This document shows, in pieces, positions 1 to 6,283 of a stretch of DNA of 33,424 nucleotides. The DNA is taken from positions 1 to 33,424 of IMG/VR virus record IMGVR_UViG_3300013306_000040. The stretch is one strand, 5' to 3'. This stretch comes from a virus. The position numbers and the translations under genes were made by a program. Numbering within the stretch: the stretch's first letter is position 1; every line of letters begins with the position of its first letter. The notes below the pieces were generated by a model that made no database searches, was not told the DNA's origin, and saw nothing but the letters and a program-made list of their open reading frames with translations.

Positions 1-692
1 CGTCGAACGTTTACTTCCTCACCCTCGACGGGGGTGGTGCACCTCCTGCACCAGGGGTAGCGCAGAAGATTCACCCGGGTAGTGCAGCAGGTTCACCCCC
101 TAGTGAATCTCCTGCACCAGGGTGTAGTGCAGCAGCTGCACCCAGAATCAGTAACTCTCTTGAACCAGTCATGGAACCGGTCATTGAACCAATTACACCC
201 CCGGCTCCCGCCGCGGTTGTGCCGGCTCAGTCCCGCGGCTTGGTGCTGGTTGTTGATCGCACCGACGCCCCACGGGTCGAGATCCCCGCCGACATGCCGG
301 GCCCCAAAGACCAGACCTGCAAAACCTTCAAGGTCTGGGCGAACTACGCCATGGCTTACCGCAAACGCTACGGCGCCTGGCCGGTGTGGAATGCCAAGGT
401 CGGCGGCCAGCTCGGTCAGTTGGTCGACCGCCTGGGGGCCGATGTCGCTCACCATGTCGCCGCTCACTTCCTGAAAACCAGTGACGCCGCCGTCCTGCGC
501 AAGTGCCACAGCCTCAACGAACTGCTGATCAACGCAGAGAGCTACCACACCCAGTGGGTGACCGGGCAGCTCGTCAACGGCACGACCGCCCGCCAGATGG
601 AACGGACAGAAGCGAACCACTCCGCAGCGGAGCAGGCCGCCCAGATGGTTTTGGCCAAACGCCAAGCAGGTGACCGCAATGAATACCTTTGA
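1..692 (+). CDS. Phage replication protein, lambda O-like, 5' end outside the window
   Basis: The frame is open from the left edge (first full codon at base 3) to a TGA at 690-692, giving 229 visible residues, so the start and probably an N-terminal winged-helix DNA-binding domain are missing. The first ~50 residues are a Gly/Ala/Pro/Ser-rich linker encoded by five ~22-bp repeats. The rest is a compact domain rich in Trp, Tyr and His (around WANYAMAYRKRYGAWPVW). Initiators of the lambda O type have this plan: an N-terminal domain that binds origin repeats within the gene and a C-terminal part that recruits the helicase loader. The assignment rests on that architecture, on the repeats and on position upstream of nin-type genes; no catalytic motif is visible. 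An internal ATG at 171 is possible but would leave the upstream open frame unexplained. The gene overlaps the next by 14 bases. Confidence 0.7.
   Translation, partial: SNVYFLTLDGGGAPPAPGVAQKIHPGSAAGSPPSESPAPGCSAAAAPRISNSLEPVMEPVIEPITPPAPAAVVPAQSRGLVLVVDRTDAPRVEIPADMPGPKDQTCKTFKVWANYAMAYRKRYGAWPVWNAKVGGQLGQLVDRLGADVAHHVAAHFLKTSDAAVLRKCHSLNELLINAESYHTQWVTGQLVNGTTARQMERTEANHSAAEQAAQMVLAKRQAGDRNEYL
35..143. repeat. Five ~22-bp iterons inside the replication gene, candidate phage origin
   Basis: Five imperfect copies start near 35, 58, 80, 101 and 125. Four begin TAGYG and the first begins TGGTG. A representative copy is TAGTGCAGCAGGTTCACCC. Each is itself a partial inverted repeat (TGCACC or its complement at both ends), and two are nearer the opposite orientation. 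Spacing is 21-24 bases, about two helical turns. In lambda the origin is a set of iterons inside gene O bound by O protein; the same function here is inferred from number, spacing, symmetry and location. Confidence 0.6.
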
Positions 693-1467
693 AATGAATG
701 ACCAGCAGGTTGCCGGATTGGCCGCCGCCATCTGCGCCACAGCCGAGGCCATGGGCCAGGAAATGAACCCGGGCACTGCCGCGATGATGGCTGAAGACCT
801 CTGCGCGTATCCGGTGCCCGTCGTCAAAGCCGCATTGAAGGCCTGCCGCTTCGAGGTGAAGGGCAAGCTGGCAATGGCTGACATCCTGCAGCGCGTCCAG
901 TCCTCCGACGGCCGTCCCGGCAAGGATGAGGCCTGGGCTATCGCTATGACCACCAACGACGAATTTGAAACTGTGGTGCTGACCGATGAAATCCAACTGG
1001 CCCTGGCCGCTGCGAAGCCCATCTTGGATGGCGGCGACAAGATCGGCGCGCGCATGGCGTTCATCGACGCCTACCAGCGGTTCGTGAGTCAGGCCCGCCA
1101 GGACGCGAAGCCGGTCAACTGGCACGTATCCGTAGGCTTCGACGCCAACCGCCGTATCCAGGCTGTGACCAAGGCGATGGAATTGAAGCGAATCCCGCGC
1201 GAACACGCCCAGAAGTACCTGGCGGACCTGAGTGTCGAGCCAGTCACCGAAGACGGTCGCGCGATTGCTGGCTTGCTCACCGGCACCGTTACGCGGCCAG
1301 CGCCGGCTCTCCGCAAAAAGCTCGAACTGGTGAAGTCTTCGATGCTGGAGATGCGTGCCGCCAGCGCTGAGAAAAAAGACGAAATGCGAATCGAGGCTGT
1401 CAACGAGCTGGCCGACCGCCGCGCATTGCTGATCAAGCAGGCCCAGGAATTGGAGCAACGGACATGA
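679..1467 (+). CDS. Replication-region protein, function unknown (position of helicase loader)
   Basis: A 262-residue soluble protein with no motif I can name. It starts MNTFEMNDQQVAGLAAAICA, has an Ala-rich helical N-terminal half, and ends in a charged, probably coiled-coil stretch of Glu, Lys and Arg. I chose the ATG at 679 over the in-frame GTG at 670 because AGGTG lies about seven bases before it. The gene overlaps the replication protein end and shares an ATGA junction with the next gene (1464-1467), so they are co-translated. In lambda the gene after O is P, which loads the DnaB helicase; a similar role is possible from position only. No Walker motif is visible, so it is not a DnaC-type ATPase. 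Confidence 0.75.
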   Translation: MNTFEMNDQQVAGLAAAICATAEAMGQEMNPGTAAMMAEDLCAYPVPVVKAALKACRFEVKGKLAMADILQRVQSSDGRPGKDEAWAIAMTTNDEFETVVLTDEIQLALAAAKPILDGGDKIGARMAFIDAYQRFVSQARQDAKPVNWHVSVGFDANRRIQAVTKAMELKRIPREHAQKYLADLSVEPVTEDGRAIAGLLTGTVTRPAPALRKKLELVKSSMLEMRAASAEKKDEMRIEAVNELADRRALLIKQAQELEQRT

Positions 1468-1700
1468 CCGTAACCAGCATTCGATACAGCACCGCCCAGG
1501 CCAGGCCAAAACCGCAGGCCGGAGACGAACGTTTCCTGAAGGGGCGCGGCGTCACCCAGATTCGCCAGCAGCAGTACAGCACGATGTACCGGGCCTACAT
1601 GGTCAGTAACGGCCGTCCGGTGTGGGAGTGGGTCGACAAGGGCAGTGAGCAAGATCGCACATCTGAGGCATGGAGCCAGGCAAGGAGGACGAAGCCATGA
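1464..1700 (+). CDS. Small basic hypothetical protein, 78 aa
   Basis: A short basic protein, rich in Arg, Lys and Gln, with no signal peptide or membrane segment. The ATG overlaps the previous stop by four bases (ATGA), which supports translational coupling and this start. The last codons overlap the next gene and contain its strong ribosome binding site (AGGAGG at 1682-1687). It belongs to the early operon between the replication and nin-type genes. I cannot assign a function. Confidence 0.65.
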   Translation: MTVTSIRYSTAQARPKPQAGDERFLKGRGVTQIRQQQYSTMYRAYMVSNGRPVWEWVDKGSEQDRTSEAWSQARRTKP

Positions 1701-1873
1701 AGGGGATATTGATCAATCTCATATTTGCTCTAGTGGCTTCGGTCATGCCCGCGCTGATCATGGCCGTGATGACTGATAGCCGCGTCATTGGGCTGATCGC
1801 ATACATCTGCTGCCTCGGGTTCTTTTTTGATGTTGGAAGGCCGAAGGCTGATCGTGGGGAGAATTGGCAATGA
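1697..1873 (+). CDS. Small membrane protein, 58 aa, two predicted TM helices
   Basis: The start is fixed by AGGAGG at 1682-1687, about nine bases before the ATG at 1697; the frame extends upstream but without a good site. The protein is almost entirely hydrophobic: one helix around residues 4-24 (LINLIFALVASVMPALIMAV) and a second around 32-48 (VIGLIAYICCLGFFFDVG), with a short polar tail. Stop and start codons overlap both neighbours. A membrane protein among replication and recombination genes is unusual. It might act in host-cell modification or exclusion, but that is a guess from topology. Confidence 0.6.
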   Translation: MKGILINLIFALVASVMPALIMAVMTDSRVIGLIAYICCLGFFFDVGRPKADRGENWQ

Positions 1874-2340
1874 CCGACAAGATCAGCGTCAACTGCCGAT
1901 CCATGCTCACCGAGGCCATCACCCGCATGTCCAAGATGTTCGAGGACAAGCACTTTGTGGTGGTGAGCCTGCGCCCTGGCAAGGACCGCACCCTCGACCA
2001 GAACCGCCTGTGGTTCGCGATGTACAAGCGCATTGCCGAGATGACCCAGATCGGTGATGCGGCCGAGTCCCGCAAGTACTGCAAGCTGCACATCGGCGTG
2101 CAGATCCTGCTGAACGAGGATGCCGGGTTTCAGGCCGAGTGGTACCGGGTCATGCGTCACCTCCCGTACGAAACGAAGCTGGACATGATGGGCGAGTGCC
2201 ACCTGTTCGGGCCGGACGGCTTCCCGGTGACCAGCCTGTTCAATCGCGCCCAGGGCATCGCCTACACCGACCGCATCGTCGCGCGCTTTGCTCCACAGGG
2301 CGTGTACTTCTCTGACCTGCTTAGCCAGGAGGCCGCATGA
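1870..2340 (+). CDS. ninB: NinB-like recombination protein
   Basis: A 156-residue protein with the pattern RTLDQNRLWFAMYKRIAEM near residues 36-54, which resembles the LEQN-x-LW core of lambda NinB (Orf), a protein that helps RecA-family and phage recombinases load on SSB-coated single-stranded DNA. Length is close to the family's ~145 residues, and NinG lies two genes downstream as in the lambda nin region. The ATG at 1870 is preferred to the in-frame TTG at 1864; GGGGAG lies about nine bases upstream. Resemblance is from memory of the family and not an alignment, so the call is moderate. ATGA overlaps link both neighbours. Confidence 0.6.
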   Translation: MTDKISVNCRSMLTEAITRMSKMFEDKHFVVVSLRPGKDRTLDQNRLWFAMYKRIAEMTQIGDAAESRKYCKLHIGVQILLNEDAGFQAEWYRVMRHLPYETKLDMMGECHLFGPDGFPVTSLFNRAQGIAYTDRIVARFAPQGVYFSDLLSQEAA

Positions 2341-2654
2341 GCCATAACTTCAAGCCGGGCGACCTGACACTGACGGTCGGGCTCAGCGACCAAAACAACT
2401 TCCGGACGGTCGATCTGTTGCGCCACGCCGGGGTTCCCGAAGGAGTCACCATTCAAGGCCAGTATTTCCTCAATTCCAGCCATCACGACATGTGGCTGGT
2501 GCGCAGCTTGAACGATCCGATTTTGCCTTCGAAAAAGATGCGGGACCAATTAGGCATAGGGCCTATGGAGGAGGTGGAGATACCGACGCGCAACCTCATG
2601 CCCCTACGCGGCGACTTCGCTCCAGAGCAGCATAAAGCCAAGGAGGCTGTATGA
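2337..2654 (+). CDS. Hypothetical protein of the nin-like region, 105 aa
   Basis: A soluble protein starting MSHNFKPGDLTLTVG, with a beta-rich look in its first half (SH3-like spacing of short hydrophobic strands) and a charged C-terminus. No catalytic motif is recognisable. It overlaps the NinB-like gene by four bases and ninG by four bases, so the three are almost certainly one translational unit. Role unknown. Confidence 0.65.
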   Translation: MSHNFKPGDLTLTVGLSDQNNFRTVDLLRHAGVPEGVTIQGQYFLNSSHHDMWLVRSLNDPILPSKKMRDQLGIGPMEEVEIPTRNLMPLRGDFAPEQHKAKEAV

Positions 2655-3286
2655 AGCGCACCCCATTACAGCGCAAAACCCCGCTCGCGTCCGGCGGTCC
2701 ACGCCGCCGGCGCTGCCCAGCGTGCCGAGTGATGTTCGCCCCCGTCCGCGCCTCCCAGGCCGTATGCGGGGAGATCGAGTGCGCCATTGCTCATGGGCAG
2801 TCGGAGAAAGGCCGGGCGATCGCCGGGAAGGCCTTGGCAGAAGTAGGGCGCCGCGAGATCAAGGTCCGCAAGGAGAAGCTGAAGAGCAGGGCGGATCACC
2901 TGCGCGAAGCCCAGGCGGCGGTGAATGAATACGTGCGTCTCCGTGACGCGCACCTGCCCTGCATCAGTTGCGACTGCACGCCGAACGATAACGACCTCAT
3001 GACCGGCAGCCGCTGGGATGCTGGGCACTATCGATCCGTCGGCGCCTGCCCGGAGCTGCGCTTCGAGCCGCTGAACATCCATCGCCAGTGTGTGAAGTGC
3101 AACCGCAACCTTTCCGGCAACGCCGTGGAGTACCGCATCCGCCTAGTGCAGCGCATCGGCGCCGACAAGGTGGCCTGGCTGGAAGGACTGCACCCGGCCT
3201 GCAAGTACACCGTGGAAGAGATCAAGGCCATCAAGGCCGAATACCGGGCAAAGACCAAAGAACTGAAGAAGGGGCTCGCAGCATGA
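2651..3286 (+). CDS. ninG: NinG/Rap recombination protein
   Basis: A 211-residue protein matching the NinG (Rap) family, a Holliday-junction and D-loop endonuclease that promotes phage recombination. The N-terminus has the family start MKRTPLQRKTPL, a basic patch RRRRCPAC, and Cys at 22, 25, 39 and 44 able to bind zinc. The central region carries a second Cys/His cluster (CISCDC, AGHYRS, NIHRQCVKCN), the HNH-like core, with the family's WDAGHYRS-type segment. Length agrees with the ~200-residue family. It overlaps the next gene by four bases. Confidence 0.88.
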   Translation: MKRTPLQRKTPLASGGPRRRRCPACRVMFAPVRASQAVCGEIECAIAHGQSEKGRAIAGKALAEVGRREIKVRKEKLKSRADHLREAQAAVNEYVRLRDAHLPCISCDCTPNDNDLMTGSRWDAGHYRSVGACPELRFEPLNIHRQCVKCNRNLSGNAVEYRIRLVQRIGADKVAWLEGLHPACKYTVEEIKAIKAEYRAKTKELKKGLAA

Positions 3287-3960
3287 AACTGATCAACGCA
3301 AGGCAGGTATGGACTGAGGCTCAGCACGAATCGAACGCGTCGATCAGCGCTGTGGCCATCGACAAAGCGCAATCGGCTCCGATCAAGAAGGGGCAGCGCA
3401 TGCGCCGAGCAGAAGCCGTGTTTGCTGCGCTGGGGGAAGACAAGGAGGAGCGCATTCAGGTCGTGCGGCAGAAGATCAGTATCAGCGAGACGCGCGGGAC
3501 GCCGCTTGGACGGTCAACCGCCCGCGCCGCGCACCTGGCGACTATCGGGAAGGTTTTGCGCGCCATCGACACACTGCCGTTCCAGGTGCAGCAGTTTGGC
3601 CACTATCTCTACCACCCGGCAATGAACATGCGGCACCTGCTGAATGCGGTACTGCTGATCACCGCCAAGGCCGCTCTGCCAGACCTGACATCGGCGAAGC
3701 GAGTGAAGGCGCAGTACCTGGTGACCCTGGCCCTGCAATCGTACAAGGGGGAGGTGGCCGGATCTGCCGAGTGGGGGCCGGCGCGGGTAGCCGCCGAGAT
3801 GAACACGTTCTTCGGCGTGACCATCGATCCGAAGAACTGGACACGTGACTGGCTCGACCTTTGGGAATCCCTGAAAGAAGTGATCAAGGAAGTGGATATT
3901 CAGGCTCAGCAACCACTATGGCAGGTGATTCACGCGGAAAAAGATCAAGAGGCGGCATAA
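3283..3960 (+). CDS. Hypothetical protein in the position of late antiterminator Q
   Basis: A 225-residue protein starting MKLINARQVWTEAQHES. I use the ATG at 3283, which overlaps the ninG stop; the frame runs further upstream inside ninG but that part is shadow. There is a basic N-terminal half (KKGQRMRRAE), a helical middle with several aromatic residues, and a Trp-rich C-terminus (NWTRDWLDLWESL). I do not recognise Q by sequence. It is the last gene before a strong promoter and an immediate terminator (3966-4061), exactly where lambdoid phages keep Q, which modifies RNA polymerase at that promoter. The role is inferred from context only. Confidence 0.7.
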   Translation: MKLINARQVWTEAQHESNASISAVAIDKAQSAPIKKGQRMRRAEAVFAALGEDKEERIQVVRQKISISETRGTPLGRSTARAAHLATIGKVLRAIDTLPFQVQQFGHYLYHPAMNMRHLLNAVLLITAKAALPDLTSAKRVKAQYLVTLALQSYKGEVAGSAEWGPARVAAEMNTFFGVTIDPKNWTRDWLDLWESLKEVIKEVDIQAQQPLWQVIHAEKDQEAA

Positions 3961-3965
3961 TCATA

Positions 3966-3994
3966 TTGACATGACGGGGTTTTGCGCGTACTTT
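3966..3994 (+). promoter_or_regulatory. Strong sigma70 promoter, candidate late promoter pR'
   Basis: TTGACA at 3966-3971 and TACTTT at 3989-3994 are separated by 17 bases; transcription would start near 4001. The promoter lies just after the Q-position gene and before a terminator and the late genes, as lambda pR' does. A Q-binding element would lie between or near the two boxes but cannot be recognised without a known partner. Confidence 0.75.
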
Positions 3995-4036
3995 TCCCAT
4001 AGTGCACAAGTAACGCGAAACGCACACGAGACCCTG

Positions 4037-4061
4037 AACCCGGCCAAGCGCCGGGTTTTTT
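4037..4061 (+). terminator. Intrinsic terminator just after the late promoter (tR'-like)
   Basis: AACCCGGC (4037-4044) pairs with GCCGGGTT (4050-4057) around a CAAGC loop, followed by a T run to 4061. It ends about 60 bases after the predicted start site, so without antitermination it would yield only a very short RNA. The core CCCGGCCAAGCGCCGGG recurs at 23666. Confidence 0.88.
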
Positions 4062-4095
4062 ATTGCCCTAAGAAACCCACCACAAGGAATGCCGA

Positions 4096-4386
4096 ATGAT
4101 GAAGCGAATGTCCGCTTACCTGGGCCTGGCGCTCGCCGCCTGCCTGTCCTGTATCTCCATGTCGGCATTCGCCGAGCCCGTGGCTTATGCCTACCGATCC
4201 GTCGTGATGCTGGCCGATCTGCCAAGCGTCGGCGTGAAGCGGCTGGAACTGACCCTCGCCATGTGGCGAACGGGGAGCCAGACCACTGATCAGAGTTTGG
4301 CCTCCAATCTGCGCGCATCCAGCAACCACTTCGTAATGGCTTCGGCCAAGCCTGACCCTGATGACGTCGGCCTGACCCCCTGCTGA
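4096..4386 (+). CDS. Small exported protein, first late gene, 96 aa
   Basis: A classic Sec signal peptide covers residues 1-26: basic MMKRM, a hydrophobic core (LGLALAACLSCISM), then SAFA before the likely cleavage site ahead of EP. The mature part is about 70 residues, with no motif I know. AAGGAA lies a few bases upstream of the ATG at 4096; a second ATG at 4099 is equally usable. It lies alone between two terminators (4037-4061 and 4409-4437), so it forms its own cassette at the head of the late operon. A periplasmic or envelope role is inferred from the signal peptide. Confidence 0.7.
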   Translation: MMKRMSAYLGLALAACLSCISMSAFAEPVAYAYRSVVMLADLPSVGVKRLELTLAMWRTGSQTTDQSLASNLRASSNHFVMASAKPDPDDVGLTPC

Positions 4387-4408
4387 ATACGCCTGGAAGC
4401 AACAGAAA

Positions 4409-4437
4409 AAGCCCGGACATGCGCTCCGGGCTTTTTT
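4409..4437 (+). terminator. Intrinsic terminator after the exported protein gene
   Basis: AAGCCCGGA (4409-4417) pairs with TCCGGGCTT (4425-4433) with a 7-base loop, followed by a run of T. Late transcription would need antitermination to pass it. Confidence 0.85.
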
Positions 4438-4698
4438 GTACCTCCGAGGAAAGCCGCTACCTAAGTGGATGCTTTCCCAGATGTACCCAGTTTCACCTGT
4501 AGCCAGGACATCCCTCGGGATAGCCTGGACGTCGATAGCCGGTAGTGCGACGTACGGAAATAACACCGGCAGCCCGTGCATCCTGACCTCACTGTGCTTC
4601 CACGGTGGCGCGGGACAAGAGCAGCGCGATCGATGCATTAGGGCGTCGACGCTGGAATTGTCTTTGGCAGACAGCGCGGAAAGACGCACACCTATTCA
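4438..4698 (+). other. Non-coding gap with stem-loops, no convincing gene
   Basis: About 260 bases between two terminators. Open frames cross it on both strands, but none has a ribosome site and plausible composition. It contains CCAGG-AC-ATCCC (4503-4514) opposite GGGAT-AG-CCTGG (4517-4528), a long nearly perfect hairpin, and then GCCGGT (4538-4543) opposite ACCGGC (4565-4570). It could be a small structured RNA, a leader for the late operon, or the remains of a deleted gene. Confidence 0.35.
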
Positions 4699-4699
4699 G

Positions 4700-4730
4700 G
4701 GCCCCGCCATTGTGTGGGGCCTTTCTGTTT
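4700..4730 (+). terminator. Probable intrinsic terminator upstream of the coiled-coil membrane protein
   Basis: GGCCCC (4700-4705) pairs with GGGGCC (4716-4721), followed by TTTCTGTTTT. A weaker GGCC/GGCC hairpin with a T run follows at 4744-4762, so this may be a double terminator. Confidence 0.6.
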
Positions 4731-4778
4731 TGGGCTTTGCCCGGGCCAACGCAGGCCTTTTTTATTCATGGAGTGACG

Positions 4779-5150
4779 ATGGATCCTACTGACCTCGGCC
4801 CAGGCACAGCTACCTGGCTGGGCGGTACTGGAACCGTATTGCTGGGCGGCTTTCTGTGGCTGAGGAAATTCCTCTCCAAGGACGCGACCGACCGGGCGAT
4901 GGATAACGCCGACATCGGCACCGTCCGCCGGCTGAATGAGCTGCTCGATACTGAGCGGGCCCGCGCGAACGCTGCCGAAGCACGCGCCGACCAGTTCGCC
5001 AAAGAGCGCAATGAGCTGGCCGCAGCGGTAGGGCGAATGGAGGGGAAGATCGAAGCCCTCACCAGCCAGGTGGCGCAGCTCACTGCAACCGTCACCACGC
5101 AGAGCGACGAGATTGCTCGCCTGCGAACCAAGCTCGGAGGGCTCAACTGA
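4779..5150 (+). CDS. Membrane-anchored coiled-coil protein, 123 aa
   Basis: Start at ATG 4779, with GGAGTGA just upstream; the longer frame crosses the upstream terminator and is rejected. One hydrophobic segment at residues ~11-28 (TWLGGTGTVLLGGFLWLR) is followed by a long heptad-rich region from ~45 to 118, rich in Ala, Glu, Arg and Leu. The plan is a short outside or periplasmic N-terminus, one membrane helix and a cytoplasmic coiled coil. Similar phage proteins are sometimes misnamed chemotaxis proteins because of the coiled coil. Its stop overlaps the start of the next membrane protein, so they probably act together. A holin-like role is possible but unproven. Confidence 0.7.
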   Translation: MDPTDLGPGTATWLGGTGTVLLGGFLWLRKFLSKDATDRAMDNADIGTVRRLNELLDTERARANAAEARADQFAKERNELAAAVGRMEGKIEALTSQVAQLTATVTTQSDEIARLRTKLGGLN

Positions 5151-5488
5151 TGGATCGATGCGCAATCAACTTCATCGCCCGCCACTGGTGGAGGCGTGCC
5201 GAGGTATGGGTCATTGCGATCCTGCTGGTGTTCGGTGGGCTGACACTTGGCTACCAGGCCGGCGTGTGGTCTGCCAGTAGCGAGCAGACCAAGCAGCTTG
5301 CTGAGGTGCGCGCCGCGTATGACGCCGCCCTGGGCAAGCGTGACCTACGCCTGACCAATCTGGCCGAGAAGACGCAGGACGCAGCCGTGAAGGTGCAAGA
5401 CGCTTCACGCTCCGCAGTCCAGGCAGCTGATACGGCGAGCAAGGCGGCCGAGAAGGTCAACGAAGCGGTAGAGCGTCAGTCGCCGTAA
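5150..5488 (+). CDS. Single-pass membrane protein with coiled-coil tail, 112 aa
   Basis: The ATG at 5150 shares its A with the previous stop codon, so the two genes are translationally coupled. A basic, Trp-rich start (ARHWWRRAEVW) leads into one membrane helix at ~20-38 (VIAILLVFGGLTLGYQAGVW), then an Ala/Lys/Glu helix to the end, predicted coiled coil. The positive N-terminus suggests it stays inside with the tail in the periplasm. It may partner the preceding protein. Spanin-like by shape, but a clear Rz/Rz1 pair lies at 31849-32361, so another role is likely. Confidence 0.68.
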   Translation: MDRCAINFIARHWWRRAEVWVIAILLVFGGLTLGYQAGVWSASSEQTKQLAEVRAAYDAALGKRDLRLTNLAEKTQDAAVKVQDASRSAVQAADTASKAAEKVNEAVERQSP

Positions 5489-5537
5489 CCCGCGCCACGT
5501 TTTCGAATGCGCCAAATCGTGGCGCGAGGTTTTGCAG

Positions 5538-5729
5538 ATGAGCAACGTCACCCGCCTGCGCCACGCGCTACCGATGAGCCCGGACATCAACAACGCAGTG
5601 AGCGCTCTCGACAAGGCTATTGCCGATGCTGTGGACGCTGCCAAGCAAGCCGGGCTGCCCCAGGGCCTGATCGTTGGATTGCTCCACGGGCACGCCCATG
5701 CACAGACGCACCAGATGGTGACCGTATGA
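5538..5729 (+). CDS. Small hypothetical protein, 63 aa
   Basis: It starts at ATG 5538 with GAGG about nine bases upstream; a TTG two codons earlier is less likely. The sequence MSNVTRLRHALPMSPDINNA leads into an amphipathic helix and a His-rich end (HGHAHAQTHQM). The stop overlaps the next start (ATGA at 5726-5729). No family recognised. Confidence 0.6.
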   Translation: MSNVTRLRHALPMSPDINNAVSALDKAIADAVDAAKQAGLPQGLIVGLLHGHAHAQTHQMVTV

Positions 5730-5980
5730 CCGTCAAGGTTCTGCAGTTCAAGCGGGAGGACTGGCGCGACGCCGCCAAGACCCTTCGCAAGATTGCCGAC
5801 GACCTCGACGCGGGTGAGCACCCCGAGTGTACGGTAGGCGCCTTGACGCTGATCGGAGCGAAGGGAGAGGTAACCGTGTTCGGCCTCGGCCCTAAGTGTG
5901 ATGACCTGCAATGCCTCGGTGCGATGCGCCTGGGCGAGCAGAAGCTGATTGATGTGCTGCTGGATAGCGCAGAGGGGTAG
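5726..5980 (+). CDS. Small hypothetical protein, 84 aa
   Basis: Starts MTVKVLQFKREDWRDAAKTL with a four-base overlap to the previous gene. It appears mixed alpha/beta and acidic, ending in a helix (EQKLIDVLLDSAEG). Two Cys-containing segments (ECTVGAL and CDDLQCLGAM) do not form a clear metal site. The rightward group of small late genes ends here, facing a reverse-strand gene across a hairpin at 5983-6004. Confidence 0.6.
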   Translation: MTVKVLQFKREDWRDAAKTLRKIADDLDAGEHPECTVGALTLIGAKGEVTVFGLGPKCDDLQCLGAMRLGEQKLIDVLLDSAEG

Positions 5981-5982
5981 GT

Positions 5983-6004
5983 GTGCCGCAGGTGAGTGCG
6001 GCAC
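5983..6004. terminator. Hairpin between convergent genes, possible terminator
   Basis: GTGCCGCA (5983-5990) pairs perfectly with TGCGGCAC (5997-6004) around GGTGAG. There is no proper T run on either strand, so termination efficiency is doubtful, but its place between convergent stops at 5980 and 6010 fits. Confidence 0.4.
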
Positions 6005-6009
6005 TTGCA

Positions 6010-6210
6010 TTATTGCTTGTCGCCAAGCGCCTTTTGGATCTCGTCCGCATAGGCGGAAAGATTTCCCATGGCGTGTGTGAGTTGGTTTGCATCAGTCGAG
6101 TGAGAAACGCTTAGTGCAATCACTTCAAGTGCGGCAGCTACTGCTGTGGCCCGCTTGACCGAGTCCGGACGAGAGACGACCTCTACGAGGTGGTCGATAG
6201 ATTTGCCCAT
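6010..6210 (-). CDS. Small reverse-strand hypothetical protein, 66 aa
   Basis: Read leftwards it starts MGKSIDHLVEVVSRPDSVKR, with AAGGA about eight bases upstream of the ATG and its own promoter candidate (6241-6269). The product is one long helical, Ala-rich protein without a signal peptide. It is the only leftward gene inside the rightward late block, so transcription from the late promoter would oppose it. That suggests expression in the prophage state. Function unknown. Confidence 0.55.
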   Translation of the reverse strand: MGKSIDHLVEVVSRPDSVKRATAVAAALEVIALSVSHSTDANQLTHAMGNLSAYADEIQKALGDKQ

Positions 6211-6240
6211 TTGAAGATCCTTCCGTTGAGTTGATCTTTA

Positions 6241-6269
6241 CCAATACCGGCAACGCGCCACTATTTCAA
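6241..6269 (-). promoter_or_regulatory. Candidate promoter for the reverse-strand gene
   Basis: On the minus strand TTGAAA (6264-6269) and TATTGG (6241-6246) are 17 bases apart, placing the start about 25 bases before the gene's ATG. The -10 box is imperfect. Confidence 0.4.
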
Positions 6270-6283
6270 GTTCAAGGTGATCC

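Noticed and set aside
93-1064. Long open frame on the minus strand across the replication genes
   Set aside because: It is an antisense shadow of GC-rich coding sequence, without a ribosome site, and conflicts with two well-linked plus-strand genes.
4060-4689. Minus-strand open frame spanning the exported protein gene and the non-coding gap
   Set aside because: It crosses a plus-strand terminator and a clear signal-peptide gene, has no good ribosome site, and gives a protein of odd composition.
4436-4792. Plus-strand open frame in the gap before the coiled-coil protein
   Set aside because: It begins in the T run of a terminator, crosses another terminator, and lacks a ribosome site.
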